Positions 28,907-39,561 are shown, counted from the stretch's first letter. The stretch is DNA of 64,000 nucleotides from Nitrosomonas eutropha (GCF_003201195.1 NZ_QICQ01000010.1:1-64000), one strand, 5' to 3'. The notes: generated from the letters alone by a model not told the origin. Numbers and translations are program-made.

Positions 28907-29968
28907 TTAACGTAACTCCAGATAGTTTTGATCGGTGATTTTGCTCCATTCTTTTGCCTTGGTCAGGAACACTCGCTGACTTTCAATGACTTCACGGGCA
29001 ACCGGTGATTTGTTGGCAACCTGCTGCAGCAGTTCATCGTTGGCCTTTTTGAAAGCCTGGAGTACATCGTCAGGAAAAGTGCGAATATGAATGCCATGTT
29101 CCTCACGCATTCTTCCCCAGACAAGGGCATTGCGGTAAAAGGACTCGGACAGCATATCAAGTGAGGCTTCCTTGGCAGCGACTGCGATGATGGTGCGCAG
29201 ATCTTCAGGCAGCGCATCAAACTTTTCCTTATTGATGAGAAGATGAAGTTCAGCGCCCGGTTCGTGCCATCCAGTGTAATAGTAGGGAGCTATTTGCTGA
29301 AAGCCCATTTTTTCATCATTGGCGGGACCCAGCCATTCGACGGCATCAATTGTGCGGCGTTCCAATGCTGTATAGAGTTCACCAGGCGGGATGTTGACAG
29401 GTTTCATGCCGACTTTTTCTACCACCTCGCCGGCATGTCCGGGAATGCGCATCTTTAGCCCTTGCAGATCTTTCAGTGAGTGAATTTCGTTTCTAAACCA
29501 TCCTCCCATCTGAATGTGCGTGTTTCCGGCCGGGAAAGCAACAATGTTGTGCCGGGCATAGATCTTATGCAGCAATTCCAGTCCGCCACCGTAGTAATAC
29601 CAGGCGTTCATCTCGGTGGGGGTCATGCCGAACGGCGTTGTCGTGAAGAATGTGGTGGTCGGATCTTTGCCTTTATAGTAGTAGGAAGCAGTGTGGCCCA
29701 TTTCGTATGCACCGATGCGCACAAAATCAAAAATTCCCAGAGCAGATTTGTGTCGGCCAGGTGCATCGACAGTAATGTGCATCCGCCCCCCTGACATTTT
29801 TTCGACATTTTCAGCGAAACGCCTGGCCGCATTGTGCAGTATCGGCGTTCCTTCCGGCCAAGACATGGCCAGACGCCACTTATACGTGGCGTCTGCATCA
29901 GCAGTCAGGGGGTATACGAAAATAAGAAGTGCAATGAAGAATGTACGGAAGCGTATCCGAAGGTTCAT
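28907..29968 (-). CDS. dctP: TRAP transporter substrate-binding protein (DctP family), orphan
   Basis: A 353-residue periplasmic protein with a signal peptide (about residues 1-26, ending TADADA) and the DctP fold: WRLAMSWPEGTPILHNAARR at the mature start, the ligand-clamping Arg in LKMRIPG, and AVEWLGPAND. TRAP binding proteins deliver organic acids to DctQ/DctM membrane subunits; neither is present here. It starts 16 bases after clpA, so it is probably made from the clpS-clpA transcript, an unexpected pairing. Ligand unknown; carboxylates are usual. Confidence 0.9.
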   Translation of the reverse strand: MNLRIRFRTFFIALLIFVYPLTADADATYKWRLAMSWPEGTPILHNAARRFAENVEKMSGGRMHITVDAPGRHKSALGIFDFVRIGAYEMGHTASYYYKGKDPTTTFFTTTPFGMTPTEMNAWYYYGGGLELLHKIYARHNIVAFPAGNTHIQMGGWFRNEIHSLKDLQGLKMRIPGHAGEVVEKVGMKPVNIPPGELYTALERRTIDAVEWLGPANDEKMGFQQIAPYYYTGWHEPGAELHLLINKEKFDALPEDLRTIIAVAAKEASLDMLSESFYRNALVWGRMREEHGIHIRTFPDDVLQAFKKANDELLQQVANKSPVAREVIESQRVFLTKAKEWSKITDQNYLELR

Positions 29969-29984
29969 TTTATTCTTTTGGTTT

Positions 29985-32255
29985 TCAAGATGGGATGGGT
30001 GCAGCTACATTTTCCTTATTTTCAAATGTGAGAACAGCTTTGCCGTCTTCACCAATATCTACGGTTACCTTGCCACCGTTAACCAGTTGCCCGAATAACA
30101 ATTCATCAGCAAGTGCCCGGCGGATAATATCTTGAATAAGCCGAGCCATGGGGCGAGCACCCATTAGCGGGTCAAATCCATGGCTGGCAAGATGACTGCG
30201 CAGGTTGTCGGTGAATGTAACATCCACTTTCTTTTCTTGCAGTTGTGCTTCGAGCTCTATCAGGAACTTGTCAACAACGCGCAATATAATGGCTTCTCCC
30301 AGTGGTGCAAACGAGATAATAGCGTCCAGCCGGTTACGAAACTCGGGCGTGAACAGCCGTTTGATTTCAATCATTTCATCTCCGGATTTTGCGTGTTTGG
30401 TAAATCCAATTACTGTCTTGGTGAGCGTATCGGCACCCGCGTTAGTCGTCATGATGATGATCACGTTACGAAAATCAGCCTTGCGCCCATTGTTATCCGT
30501 TAATGTTCCATAATCCATGATCTGGAGCATGACGTTGAAGATATCAGGGTGTGCTTTTTCAATCTCATCAAATAGCAGTACAGCGTGTGGTTGTTTGATG
30601 ATCGTTTCAGTCAGCAGGCCTCCCTGATCGAATCCAACGTAGCCCGGCGGTGCACCGACCAGTCTTGAAACCGCATGGCGTTCCATGTATTCGGACATAT
30701 CAAAGCGATGCAGAGGGATTCCGAGTATATAGGCAAGCTGACGTGCCACTTCAGTTTTTCCTACGCCGGTTGGTCCGGAAAACAGGAAGGAACCAATAGG
30801 CTTGCCGGTATTTCCCAGTCCACTGCGTGCCATTTTAATGGCAGCAGTGAGCGCATCAATTGCTGCATCCTGCCCGAAAACGATGGCCTTGAGGTCACGA
30901 TCCAGTGTTTTCAGTTTATTGCGGTCATCATTGGAAACATTCTGTGGCGGTATCCGCGCTATTCCAGCAATAACATGCTCGATTTCCTGTTTGCCGATAA
31001 TTTTCCGCTGTCTGGATTTGGGGAGCACTCGCTGGGCAGCGCCGGCTTCATCGATGACATCAATTGCCTTGTCTGGTAAGTGACGATCATTAATGAAACG
31101 TGCGGACAATTCTGCGGCTGCTGTTAGCGCGACTTCAGTGTATCTAACATTATGATGTTTTTCGTAGCGGGATTTTAGCCCGCGCAGAATCTCCACGGTT
31201 TCGCTGATATCAGGTTCAGAGATATCAATTTTCTGGAAGCGGCGAGACAAGGCGTGATCCTTCTCAAAAATGCCACGATATTCGTTGTAGGTAGTGGCCC
31301 CGATACATTTAAGCTGTCCGGAGCTGAGTGCGGGTTTGAGCAGATTGGATGCATCCAGCGTACCGCCCGATGCAGCACCAGCACCGATCAGAGTATGAAT
31401 TTCGTCGATGAACAGAATTGCTTTGGGGTTGTCAGTGAGCTGTTTTAATACCGCCTTCAGCCGCTGTTCAAAATCGCCCCGATATTTTGTTCCGGCCAGT
31501 AACGCCCCCATGTCCAGGGCATAGACCTGATGATTGGCAAGTACATCCGGTACTCGATTTTCAGTAATTCTTCTGGCCAGCCCTTCGGCAATGGCAGTTT
31601 TTCCTACACCAGCCTCACCAACCAGCAGCGGGTTGTTTTTGCGGCGACGACATAATGTCTGAATGACTCGTTCAACCTCTTTTTCACGTCCAATCAGAGG
31701 ATCTATTCGGTTAGCAGCTGCCTGGCTGTTCAGATTGATGGTGTAGCTTTCCAGCGGGCTGCCTGAATCCCGTTGCTCGCTGTCAGTACTGTCCTCATTT
31801 TTTTCAGATTCGCTGTTCTGTGCTGTCTTGTCTATCTTGTGGGAAATATAATTCACCACATCCAGTCGTGTTGCGCCTTTCTGCTGTAAAAAATAAACTG
31901 CGTGTGAATCTTTCTCGCCAAAAATTGCGACCAGGACGTTAGCACCGGTGACTTCTTTTTTGCCGGAGGATTGGACATGGAGAATCGCTCTTTGGATGAC
32001 CCGCTGAAAGCCCAGAGTAGGCTGGGTGTCAACATCCCCAGATCCTTCTACTACTGGTGTATGGCGGGCAATATGATCCTGCAGGGACTTGCGCAAATCC
32101 TCGATATCAACTGTACAGGCAAGCAACACTTTTATAGCGCTGGGATTATCTAGCAGAGCCAGTAGCAGGTGTTCAACCGTAATGAATTCGTGACGTTTTT
32201 GTCGTGACTCGACGAAAGCCATATGCAAACTTACTTCCAATTCTTGCGCAATCAT
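29985..32255 (-). CDS. clpA: ClpA, ATP-dependent unfoldase of the ClpAP protease
   Basis: A 756-residue AAA+ unfoldase. An N-terminal Clp repeat domain (1-145) is followed by D1 with Walker [13 protein letters not shown] (about 215) and D2 with Walker [13 protein letters not shown] (about 493). The ClpP-docking loop carries IGF where E. coli has IGL. It unfolds substrates, including N-degron proteins handed over by ClpS. Begins one base after the clpS stop. No clpP here. Confidence 0.96.
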   Translation of the reverse strand: MIAQELEVSLHMAFVESRQKRHEFITVEHLLLALLDNPSAIKVLLACTVDIEDLRKSLQDHIARHTPVVEGSGDVDTQPTLGFQRVIQRAILHVQSSGKKEVTGANVLVAIFGEKDSHAVYFLQQKGATRLDVVNYISHKIDKTAQNSESEKNEDSTDSEQRDSGSPLESYTINLNSQAAANRIDPLIGREKEVERVIQTLCRRRKNNPLLVGEAGVGKTAIAEGLARRITENRVPDVLANHQVYALDMGALLAGTKYRGDFEQRLKAVLKQLTDNPKAILFIDEIHTLIGAGAASGGTLDASNLLKPALSSGQLKCIGATTYNEYRGIFEKDHALSRRFQKIDISEPDISETVEILRGLKSRYEKHHNVRYTEVALTAAAELSARFINDRHLPDKAIDVIDEAGAAQRVLPKSRQRKIIGKQEIEHVIAGIARIPPQNVSNDDRNKLKTLDRDLKAIVFGQDAAIDALTAAIKMARSGLGNTGKPIGSFLFSGPTGVGKTEVARQLAYILGIPLHRFDMSEYMERHAVSRLVGAPPGYVGFDQGGLLTETIIKQPHAVLLFDEIEKAHPDIFNVMLQIMDYGTLTDNNGRKADFRNVIIIMTTNAGADTLTKTVIGFTKHAKSGDEMIEIKRLFTPEFRNRLDAIISFAPLGEAIILRVVDKFLIELEAQLQEKKVDVTFTDNLRSHLASHGFDPLMGARPMARLIQDIIRRALADELLFGQLVNGGKVTVDIGEDGKAVLTFENKENVAAPIPS

Positions 32256-32256
32256 A

Positions 32257-32568
32257 TTATTCCTTCTCCATCACACACATGAGTGGATGCTGATTTTGTT
32301 TTGAGAATTCATTGACCTGTTGTACTTTTGTGGCTGCAATATCGCCAGGATAAGTTCCACATATTCCTGCACCTTCAGTGTGAATTTTCAACATAATTCG
32401 GGTTGCCATTTCTTCATCCATGAAGAAAAAATGGCGCAACACCTTTACCACGAAATCCATGGGGGTAAAATCATCATTAATCAGTATTACCTTATATAAA
32501 GGTGGGGGGGTCAATCTGGTCTTGCCTTTTTCGATAACACTTTCAGGATTTCGGTTATTTGCTGCCAT
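32257..32568 (-). CDS. clpS: ClpS, adaptor for N-degron substrates
   Basis: A 103-residue adaptor that binds N-terminal degradation signals and the ClpA N-domain. A flexible N-terminus (1-22) precedes the core [17 protein letters not shown] and the helix region [14 protein letters not shown]. Immediately upstream of clpA, the usual arrangement. Confidence 0.96.
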   Translation of the reverse strand: MAANNRNPESVIEKGKTRLTPPPLYKVILINDDFTPMDFVVKVLRHFFFMDEEMATRIMLKIHTEGAGICGTYPGDIAATKVQQVNEFSKQNQHPLMCVMEKE

Positions 32569-32941
32569 GGCTTACGTTTTCGATGTTCTGGGTCTGGTAT
32601 TTTATAAGAAAAATATTTAATCAGTACTGACTTCTGTATTCTAACCGCTAACCCGATCTTTCCGGTGCTTATAGCTACCTTGTTTCCCGGAATCATCTGG
32701 GTCGATTACGACAAAGTTCCTGCCTTCCTTGAGTGATTAGTCAGGTAGTTATTTGTCTCATTTCATAAGTGAAAATTTGTAGCATCAACATCATATCTTT
32801 GCTTGACTTGGGACATATTTTGCGTAAAACTGCAACCGGCGTTTGGCTTCAAGTTTTCTGCAGTACTGGTTAGAGCCGTTTGCGGTCTTGAAATTCAAAT
32901 AGTATCAGGGTATCCGGCCCAGTTTTTTATAGGAAGTAGAA
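32569..32941. other. Divergent promoter region between clpS and cspA; long cspA leader
   Basis: About 370 bases. TTGACT at 32803-32808 is a -35-like hexamer for cspA, but the -10 at the right distance is poor (AAAACT). If it is used, the cspA 5' leader is about 105 bases, in keeping with the long structured leaders of cold-shock genes. GGAAG precedes the cspA ATG. No gene seen. Confidence 0.35.
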
Positions 32942-33145
32942 ATGGCAACAGGCACAGTAAAATGGTTTAATGATTCTAAAGGATTTGGTTTTATTACACC
33001 GGATGACGGCAGCGAGGATTTATTCGCGCATTTTTCCGCAATCAATATGTCAGGCTTCAAGACCCTGAAGGAAGGCCAAAAAGTAAGCTTTGAAGTTACG
33101 CAAGGACCAAAAGGCAAGCAAGCTTCAAATATTCAAGCTCCCTGA
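32942..33145 (+). CDS. cspA: Cold-shock-domain protein
   Basis: A 67-residue single cold-shock domain with RNP1 (KGFGFI, residues 16-21) and RNP2 (DLFAHF, 33-38). Binds single-stranded RNA and DNA as an RNA chaperone. Starts [11 protein letters not shown]; ribosome site GGAAG. Isolated gene with its own leader and strong terminator. The symbol denotes the family; which Csp paralogue cannot be told. Confidence 0.95.
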   Translation: MATGTVKWFNDSKGFGFITPDDGSEDLFAHFSAINMSGFKTLKEGQKVSFEVTQGPKGKQASNIQAP

Positions 33146-33183
33146 TTCTGACGGTGTAAGAGCCGACCTTTCGGGTTAGTTTT

Positions 33184-33220
33184 CCCCCGGCCTGAAGTTT
33201 TTATAATGCCAGGCCGGGGG
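33184..33220 (+). terminator. Strong hairpin terminator after cspA
   Basis: CCCCCGGCCTG (33184-33194) pairs perfectly with CAGGCCGGGGG (33210-33220), an eleven-base GC-rich stem, followed by TTGATTT. It lies 38 bases past the cspA stop and before the convergent icd gene, and may also limit leftward read-through. Confidence 0.8.
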
Positions 33221-33283
33221 TTGATTTCTGAAATAAGCTGACTGAAGTAAATGTTACAGAGAATATCAGTCTAATAAGTTCTA

Positions 33284-34531
33284 TTACATTCTTTGTATCA
33301 TTGCACTCCCAAATTCTGAAGAAGTGGCCTGCCTGGCATTCGGTGTAAGTCTTGCCAGATCATAGGTCATGATTTTGTCTTGTATCGTTTTCTCCATTGA
33401 GCTGATAATGATATCGGCTGCTTCGTGCCAGTTAATGTATCTGAGCATCATTTCTGCTGACAGGATGATTGATCCTGGATTGACTTGATCCTTGCCAGCG
33501 TACTTTGGTGCTGTGCCGTGTGTCGCCTCAAATATCGCTATGCTGTCGCTCAAATTTGCTCCGGGAGCGATTCCGATACCACCCACCTGTGCAGCCAGAG
33601 CGTCAGAAATATAGTCACCATTTAAATTAAGTGTGGCGATAACATCGTATTCATCCGGACGCAGCAAGATTTGCTGGAGGAAGGCATCAGCAATAACATC
33701 CTTGATGGTAATTTCATTACCATCATACCGCAGTTTCATCCACGGACCGCCATCCAGTAATTCTGCGCCAAATTCTTTTGCTGCTAGTTCGTAACCCCAT
33801 TTCTTGAAAGCCCCTTCTGTGAATTTCATAATATTTCCTTTGTGCACCAAGGTGACAGAGCGCCGTTTATGGTCAATCGCATACTGAATGGCTTTCCTGA
33901 TCAAACGTTCGCTGCCTTCTTTTGAAACCGGTTTTATCCCGATCGCAGAAGATTGAGGAAATCGGATCTTGGTGATTTCCATTTCTGTTGTCAGGAAATT
34001 AATTACTTTTCCAACAGCTGCTGTTCCAGCTTCCCATTCGATGCCCGCATAGATATCTTCCGAGTTTTCGCGAAATATGATCATATCTACTTTCTCCGGT
34101 TGTTTGACCGGGCTGGGAACCCCTTGGAAATACCGTACCGGGCGCAGACAAACATACAGATCCAGCAGTTGGCGTAATGCTACATTGATTGACCGAATGC
34201 CACCGCTTACTGGTGTGGTCAATGGCCCCTTGATGGATACCACAAATTCCTTTGCTGCTTGCAAGGTTTCGTCTGGCAGCCAGACATCCTGTCCATAGAC
34301 GCGAGTCGATTTCTCACCCGCGTAAATTTCCATCCAGGAAATTTTCCGGGAATCACCATATGCTTTTTTTACTGCGCCATCGATCACTTTGATCATGACG
34401 GGTGTGATATCTATACCTGTACCATCTCCCTCAATAAAAGGGATGATCGGGTTATCTGGTACGATCAGGGTAGAGTCATTTTTTACCTGAATTTTGCTGC
34501 CGATGGCCGGTACCTTGATATGTTGATACAT
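33284..34531 (-). CDS. icd: NADP-dependent isocitrate dehydrogenase
   Basis: A 415-residue TCA-cycle enzyme. The active-site segment [20 protein letters not shown] spans 102-121; Ser114 corresponds to the serine that AceK phosphorylates in E. coli. The cofactor region near residue 345 ([20 protein letters not shown]) is of the NADP type. It precedes no gene on its strand and ends facing cspA; the next gene upstream is scpB, 23 bases away, so it may be last in the trpS-scpA-scpB-icd series. Confidence 0.95.
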   Translation of the reverse strand: MYQHIKVPAIGSKIQVKNDSTLIVPDNPIIPFIEGDGTGIDITPVMIKVIDGAVKKAYGDSRKISWMEIYAGEKSTRVYGQDVWLPDETLQAAKEFVVSIKGPLTTPVSGGIRSINVALRQLLDLYVCLRPVRYFQGVPSPVKQPEKVDMIIFRENSEDIYAGIEWEAGTAAVGKVINFLTTEMEITKIRFPQSSAIGIKPVSKEGSERLIRKAIQYAIDHKRRSVTLVHKGNIMKFTEGAFKKWGYELAAKEFGAELLDGGPWMKLRYDGNEITIKDVIADAFLQQILLRPDEYDVIATLNLNGDYISDALAAQVGGIGIAPGANLSDSIAIFEATHGTAPKYAGKDQVNPGSIILSAEMMLRYINWHEAADIIISSMEKTIQDKIMTYDLARLTPNARQATSSEFGSAMIQRM

Positions 34532-34554
34532 CGTGTCTCCAAGAAGTTAAAAAA

Positions 34555-35205
34555 TTATATTGACTCATGAATGCTGGACTCGCCGGACTCTTGATCTATT
34601 CTCTGATCGTTTAACTTTTCCTCTGCAGATATATTCAGGGAATTAAAATTTTCCAGGGAGGGCAGCTGTTCCAGCGATTGCAAATTCAGATCATCAAGAA
34701 AATGCCGGGTGGTTGCATAAAGATAAGGCTTGCCCGGTATCTCGCGTTGCCCAATAGTTTCAATCCAGCCGCGTGATTCCAGGGTTTTAATAACTTGTGT
34801 AGAAACCGCTACCCCCCGGATTTCTTCAATATCTCCACGGGTGACGGGTTGTCGGTAGGCGATGATGGCTAATGTTTCCATTACTGCACGCGAATAACGG
34901 GGTGGCCTTTGTGGGTTAAGTCGATCCAGGAAAATTTGCATTTCAGGCTTGCTTTGGAAACGCCAGCCTCCAGCAACTAAAACCAATTCTATTCCGCTGT
35001 TACACCATTTCTCATCCAGGATTGTCAGGGATTCATGCAGCATTTTTTTATCAATATTACCCTCAAAGAGTTTCTTGAGATCATTAATGGTCAAAGGCTC
35101 AGACGTGGTTAACAATGCGGCTTCAACAACCCTGACGACCTGATCATTCAGCGAAAGAACCAGGTTCGCTTCAATTGGCTCGGTCAGAATGGCAGGTGTG
35201 GACAT
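34555..35205 (-). CDS. scpB: ScpB, condensin-associated segregation protein
   Basis: A 216-residue protein with the two winged-helix domains of ScpB (RYSRAVMETLAIIAYRQPVT and RGDIEEIRGVAVSTQVIKTL). It is the accessory subunit of the Smc-ScpAB condensin. The start at 35205 overlaps the end of scpA by 35 bases; a longer frame to 35274 begins inside scpA. The C-terminus is acidic and polar. Confidence 0.9.
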   Translation of the reverse strand: MSTPAILTEPIEANLVLSLNDQVVRVVEAALLTTSEPLTINDLKKLFEGNIDKKMLHESLTILDEKWCNSGIELVLVAGGWRFQSKPEMQIFLDRLNPQRPPRYSRAVMETLAIIAYRQPVTRGDIEEIRGVAVSTQVIKTLESRGWIETIGQREIPGKPYLYATTRHFLDDLNLQSLEQLPSLENFNSLNISAEEKLNDQRIDQESGESSIHESI

Positions 35206-36016
35206 AAATTGTTCCAAAGCGATCTGATTGAACAATATCAACCAGCGCTTCCCGGGCCAGCTCCAGCAACGCAAGGAAACTGGCTACAAGTTTATGAATA
35301 TTGGAGATATTACTGAATAATTCAGTAAAGGAAGCACTGCCTCGAGGCTGCAGATTTTTCAGAATTTCACTCATGCATGCTCGTACAGAGATGGCTTCAT
35401 ATCGGATGGTGTGGTTGCGGTTAAGTTTGAGGCGTTCCGTCAGTGCAAGCCAGGTATCACACAAATCCTGAGGATTGACATCAGGGAACTGTCTTTCGGC
35501 AATGAAATCTGTCCAGACAGAGGTCAACATAAAATCTTTACCGACAAGCGGGAGGTTATGTAGGTGGATAGCCGCTTGCTTGATGCGTTCATATTCCAAG
35601 AGCCGTTGTACCAGCTCTGCCCGGGGATCGGCTTCCTCTTCCTGAATGATGGCCGGGTGCGGTAGCAGCATGCGAGATTTGATATCGATCAGTAACGCAG
35701 TCATGAGCAAATACTCAGCCGCCAGCTCAAGCTGATCCGCACGCATGGTTTCAACATAAGCGATATATTGCCGCGTGAGTTCGGCCATGGGGATATCAAG
35801 AATATCCAGGTTATGCTTGCGGATCAGATAAAGCAGCAGATCAAGCGGTCCTTCAAAGGTTTCCAGAAAAACCTGGAGTGCCTCGGGTGGAATGTATAAA
35901 TCTTGTGGAATCTCCAGTAGCGGTATGCCTTGTACTCTTGCAATCGGGTCGTTCAGCGCAGCGTTATCCAATATATTCCCGGTGTCTGCAAGGGTTTGTC
36001 TGGATATGTCATTCAT
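35171..36016 (-). CDS. scpA: ScpA, kleisin subunit of Smc-ScpAB
   Basis: A 281-residue kleisin. The landmark FEGPLDLLLYLIRKHNLDI is at about 53-71, followed by EYLLMTALLIDIKSRMLLP; the C-terminal winged helix lies near 220-280. It starts at the ATG that shares its A with the trpS stop (TGATG), so translation is coupled to trpS. Confidence 0.93.
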   Translation of the reverse strand: MNDISRQTLADTGNILDNAALNDPIARVQGIPLLEIPQDLYIPPEALQVFLETFEGPLDLLLYLIRKHNLDILDIPMAELTRQYIAYVETMRADQLELAAEYLLMTALLIDIKSRMLLPHPAIIQEEEADPRAELVQRLLEYERIKQAAIHLHNLPLVGKDFMLTSVWTDFIAERQFPDVNPQDLCDTWLALTERLKLNRNHTIRYEAISVRACMSEILKNLQPRGSASFTELFSNISNIHKLVASFLALLELAREALVDIVQSDRFGTIYVHTCHSDRAN

Positions 36017-37218
36017 CACGGATACCCGATCCCCAGTGCCGCTCTGACATCCCGCATGGTTTCTTCTGCCAGTTGATTGGCTTTTTCACATCCTTCGGCG
36101 ACAATTTTTTTTACTTGAGCAGGGTCTTCCTGATACATTTTGGCACGTTCCAGAATAGGCGCCTGTTCTTCCCGTATTGATTGAATGATCGGTTGTTTAC
36201 ATTCCAGGCACCCGATCCCTGCGGTTGTGCAGCCTTGCCATACCCATTTCCGGGCATCTTCTGATGAATAAAGCTGGTGGAATTGCCATACCGGGCATTT
36301 CTCCGGGTTACCAGGGTCGTTGCGGCGGACGCGTGCTGGATCAGTCGGCATGGTGCGAATTTTTCGAGCAATACTGTCCACATCTTCGCGCAAACCAATT
36401 GTGTTGCCATACGATTTGGACATCTTCTGGCCATCCAGACCAGGCATTTTGGACGCTTTGGTCAATAGCGTTTGTGGCTCAGGCAAAATGACCTTGCTTC
36501 TTCCTTCCAGATAGCCGGATAGCCGCTCGCGATCATCCATGCTGAGATTTTGTTGTCCCTTCAGCAGTAATCTGGCTTCGGATAGCGCATTTTCGTCACC
36601 TTGTTCCTGATAGCGGTTACGCAGTTCACCATAAAGCTTTCCTTTTTTAGAGCCCATTCTTTTGATGGCTTGCGTTACTTTGTTCTCGAAATCCGGTTCT
36701 TTACCAAAGATATGGTTAAACCGGCGGGATACCTCACGCGTAAACTCCAAATGAGGCGCCTGGTCTTCTCCTACAGGAACAAGATTGGCCCGGTAAACCA
36801 GTATGTCAGCGCTTTGTAGGAGGGGATACCCGAGAAAACCGTAGGTGCTGAGATCCTTCGCAACAAGTTTTTCCTGCTGATCCTTGTAAGTAGGGACACG
36901 TTCCAGCCAGCCAAGCGGGGTAATCATTGATAATAATAAGTATAACTCGGCGTGTGCGGGGACTTTCGACTGAATGAACAAGGTTGCTTGTGCAGGATCT
37001 ACCCCTGCTGCCAGCCAATCGACCACCATGTTCCAGCTATGCTGCTCAATGATTTCAGGGGAGTCGTAATGAGTCGTCAATGCATGCCAATCAGCTACAA
37101 AAAAGAGGCATTCATATTTCTGTTGCAGGGCCAGCCAGTTTTTCAATACACCATGGTAATGTCCCAGATGTAGATTTCCTGTAGGGCGCATGCCTGAGAG
37201 AACGCGATCAACAAACAT
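36016..37218 (-). CDS. trpS: Tryptophanyl-tRNA synthetase
   Basis: A 400-residue class-I synthetase. The HIGH-type motif is LHLGHYHG (17-24) and the KMSKS motif is GQKMSKSYGN (near 240). It is about 65 residues longer than E. coli TrpS, with an insertion ahead of the KMSKS region (about 200-240); long forms are common in betaproteobacteria. First of the coupled trpS-scpA-scpB series; 75 bases after the M50 protease gene. Confidence 0.95.
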   Translation of the reverse strand: MFVDRVLSGMRPTGNLHLGHYHGVLKNWLALQQKYECLFFVADWHALTTHYDSPEIIEQHSWNMVVDWLAAGVDPAQATLFIQSKVPAHAELYLLLSMITPLGWLERVPTYKDQQEKLVAKDLSTYGFLGYPLLQSADILVYRANLVPVGEDQAPHLEFTREVSRRFNHIFGKEPDFENKVTQAIKRMGSKKGKLYGELRNRYQEQGDENALSEARLLLKGQQNLSMDDRERLSGYLEGRSKVILPEPQTLLTKASKMPGLDGQKMSKSYGNTIGLREDVDSIARKIRTMPTDPARVRRNDPGNPEKCPVWQFHQLYSSEDARKWVWQGCTTAGIGCLECKQPIIQSIREEQAPILERAKMYQEDPAQVKKIVAEGCEKANQLAEETMRDVRAALGIGYP

Positions 37219-37293
37219 TTTTACAGAGCTCCGGATAGCATGGAATCGAAGAAAAAATATAAGGGTGTCTGGTGAAACGTAGAAAAATACTAT

Positions 37294-37959
37294 TTATACA
37301 TAAAGACCAAAAAGTATGACGATCATCTGCTTGGTGATTGTAATTAGAGGCCACAGCACCACACCCAGGACACCGCTGACGAGTAGCACCAGCAAAATTA
37401 CGAAACCATAAGGTTCAATTTGGGCAAATTTCCAGGCAAGCTTGTTGGGCAGCAGACTTACTGCAATACGCCCACCATCAAGCGGTGGCAGAGGTAAGAG
37501 GTTCAGTACCATCAAAACCACATTGATTTCGATACCAGCAATACCCATTAGTATCATGGGTTTGACATAAATGCCGTCAGGTGCGTTGATTCCGAATTTG
37601 ATGATGGCTGCCCAGAAGAAAGCCATCAACAGGTTGGCGCCCGGGCCGGCGGCAGCTACCCACAGCATGTTTTTTTTGGGCTGTCGTAACTGGTTGAAAT
37701 TAACAGGAACCGGTTTGGCCCAGCCAAAAAGCAGGCCGTTACCCATTACCAGTTTGCTGGCCAGGAACATCATTAAGGGAAGCAGGATAGTGCCAAAGGG
37801 ATCGATGTGCCTGAGCGGATTCAGGCTGATACGCCCGGCTTTTTCTGCGGTCAGATCACCAAAATGCCGGGCAACGTAGCCGTGGGCGGCCTCATGCAAT
37901 GTGATGGCAAAAATAACAGGCAGTGCGTAAATAGCGATACCTTGAATGATGTCATCCAT
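37294..37959 (-). CDS. Site-2-type membrane metalloprotease (M50)
   Basis: A 221-residue intramembrane protease. The zinc motif HEAAH is at 22-26 and the third ligand motif PPLDGGR near 165; about five membrane helices. It is the compact group without PDZ domain, commonly next to trpS and scpA in proteobacteria; its substrate is not known. The start at 37959 (MDDIIQGIAIYAL) overlaps the yciO end by eight bases. Confidence 0.88.
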   Translation of the reverse strand: MDDIIQGIAIYALPVIFAITLHEAAHGYVARHFGDLTAEKAGRISLNPLRHIDPFGTILLPLMMFLASKLVMGNGLLFGWAKPVPVNFNQLRQPKKNMLWVAAAGPGANLLMAFFWAAIIKFGINAPDGIYVKPMILMGIAGIEINVVLMVLNLLPLPPLDGGRIAVSLLPNKLAWKFAQIEPYGFVILLVLLVSGVLGVVLWPLITITKQMIVILFGLYV

Positions 37960-38584
37960 TTGTGATTCCGAAGGGTGAGAGATCTCCTTTTCCAAGGCGG
38001 GCGATTCTCGGGGTTGCTTCCGTCAGGTCAATTACCGTAGTCATGTTGGTGCCACATGAGCCGGCATCCATGATTAACTCGACCTGATGTTCCAGGCGCT
38101 GGCGTATTTCTTCGGCATCATTTAGTGGCAGCTCGTCCTCTGGGAGGATAAGTGTTGAACTCAGCAGAGGTTCATTTAATTCGGCTAATAATGCCTGTGT
38201 GACAGGGTGCTCAGGGATGCGTAGCCCGATTGTATGTCGCTTGGGATGTTGAAGCCGGCGCGGGACTTCGCGGCTCGCAGTCAGAATAAAAGTATAACTG
38301 CCGGGTGTGGTAGCTTTAAGCAGACGATATTGCGCATTATCTACTTTGGCATACGTTGCTATTTCCGCCAGATCCCGGCACACCAGTGTGAAATTATGAT
38401 CCTGACCCACTTTTCGGATGGTGCGTATACGATCCATTGCCTCCTTGTTGCCGATCTGGCAACCCAGTGCATAACAGGAATCGGTCGGATAAACAATTAT
38501 GCCGCCTTCGCGAACGATATCAGCTGCCTGGCGGATAAGTCTTAAGTGAGGTGTTTGTGGGTGTATGGAAAAAAATTGAGCCAT
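37952..38584 (-). CDS. yciO: YciO/Sua5-family (YrdC-domain) protein
   Basis: A 210-residue YrdC-like protein. The nucleotide/RNA-binding region IIVYPTDSCYALGCQ is at 29-43, and KATTPGSYTFIL and HTIGLRIPEHP follow. It is related to TsaC/Sua5, which make threonylcarbamoyl-AMP for tRNA t6A; the YciO branch has a less certain role. In E. coli yciO also lies next to the PHP phosphatase gene yciV (rnm), as here, so the pairing is conserved. Confidence 0.88.
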   Translation of the reverse strand: MAQFFSIHPQTPHLRLIRQAADIVREGGIIVYPTDSCYALGCQIGNKEAMDRIRTIRKVGQDHNFTLVCRDLAEIATYAKVDNAQYRLLKATTPGSYTFILTASREVPRRLQHPKRHTIGLRIPEHPVTQALLAELNEPLLSSTLILPEDELPLNDAEEIRQRLEHQVELIMDAGSCGTNMTTVIDLTEATPRIARLGKGDLSPFGITNG

Positions 38585-38706
38585 GGCTATTTTTTAAGCG
38601 GTTATATAAGGAAATTACAGCAGCTTCATGATCGAGTGAAATAGGATAATTTTCCAGAGAATAATAATCTGGTTTATCCGGCTTGCTTATATTTGTGGTT
38701 ACTGTA

Positions 38707-39561
38707 TTAACTTTCCTGAATGTCTGGAATTTTCCATTCTGACCATATTGGGGTACATTCGGGCGGTAATGCAGGTAACCGGCCCAGATCAAAGTAACTT
38801 TCTCCCGGGCCGTGGTAGTCGGATCCGCACGACGCATATAGATTCATGTGAGAAGCCAGTTGTGCAAATTGCCGAGTTTGTTCGGGCGTATGGCTGGAAG
38901 AGACAACCTCTATTCCTGTGCCTCCCAGCTCACAAAATTCGCTGAGTAATTGTTCGAGCAAGTTATTACCCAGCTTGTAGCGAGCTGGATGGGCAATAAC
39001 AGCCTGACCTCCACTGCCACGGATCCAGTCTATGGCTTCGCTCAGGCTGGTCCATACGTGTGAGACATAACCGGGCTTGCCTTTAACCAGGAATTTCTTG
39101 AATACGGATTTGACGTCCTTGGCGTATCCCTGGCTAGCCAGGAAGCGGGCGAAGTGTGTGCGACCGATCAATCTGCTTTCACCAGCCTGGGCGCGAGCCC
39201 CCTCAAGGCTGCCATGAATACCGTATTTATCCAGTTGTGCAGCAATTGCTTGTGCCCGATCCATACGGCCATCCCGGATTTCTTCTAGTCCATCTGCCAG
39301 GGGTGGATGCTCGGGGTTGATTCCAAGTCCTATGATGTGTAAAGTTCGGCTGTGCCACGTGACAGAGATCTCAACGCCGTTGATTAATGTGATATTTTCC
39401 TGCAGGGCACAGTGGCGGGCTTCACTCAACCCGGCAATATCGTCATGATCTGTTAATGCCAGTATATTTACACCGCGCGAGGCAGCGTGCGCCAATAATC
39501 GGGAGGGTGATAACATCCCATCGGATATGGTTGAGTGGCTGTGCAAGTCAATGTTTAGCAT
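38707..39561 (-). CDS. rnm: PHP-domain phosphoesterase (RNase AM / YciV type)
   Basis: A 284-residue PHP-fold metalloenzyme. Metal ligands are visible in DLHSHSTISDG (5-15), LTDHDD, and GSDYHGPGE near the C-terminus. In E. coli the relative is a 5'-3' exoribonuclease and 3',5'-nucleotide bisphosphate phosphatase. The start at 39561 (MLNIDLHSH) fits the family; a longer frame adds eleven residues. It precedes yciO by about 120 bases on the same strand. Confidence 0.88.
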   Translation of the reverse strand: MLNIDLHSHSTISDGMLSPSRLLAHAASRGVNILALTDHDDIAGLSEARHCALQENITLINGVEISVTWHSRTLHIIGLGINPEHPPLADGLEEIRDGRMDRAQAIAAQLDKYGIHGSLEGARAQAGESRLIGRTHFARFLASQGYAKDVKSVFKKFLVKGKPGYVSHVWTSLSEAIDWIRGSGGQAVIAHPARYKLGNNLLEQLLSEFCELGGTGIEVVSSSHTPEQTRQFAQLASHMNLYASCGSDYHGPGESYFDLGRLPALPPECTPIWSEWKIPDIQES

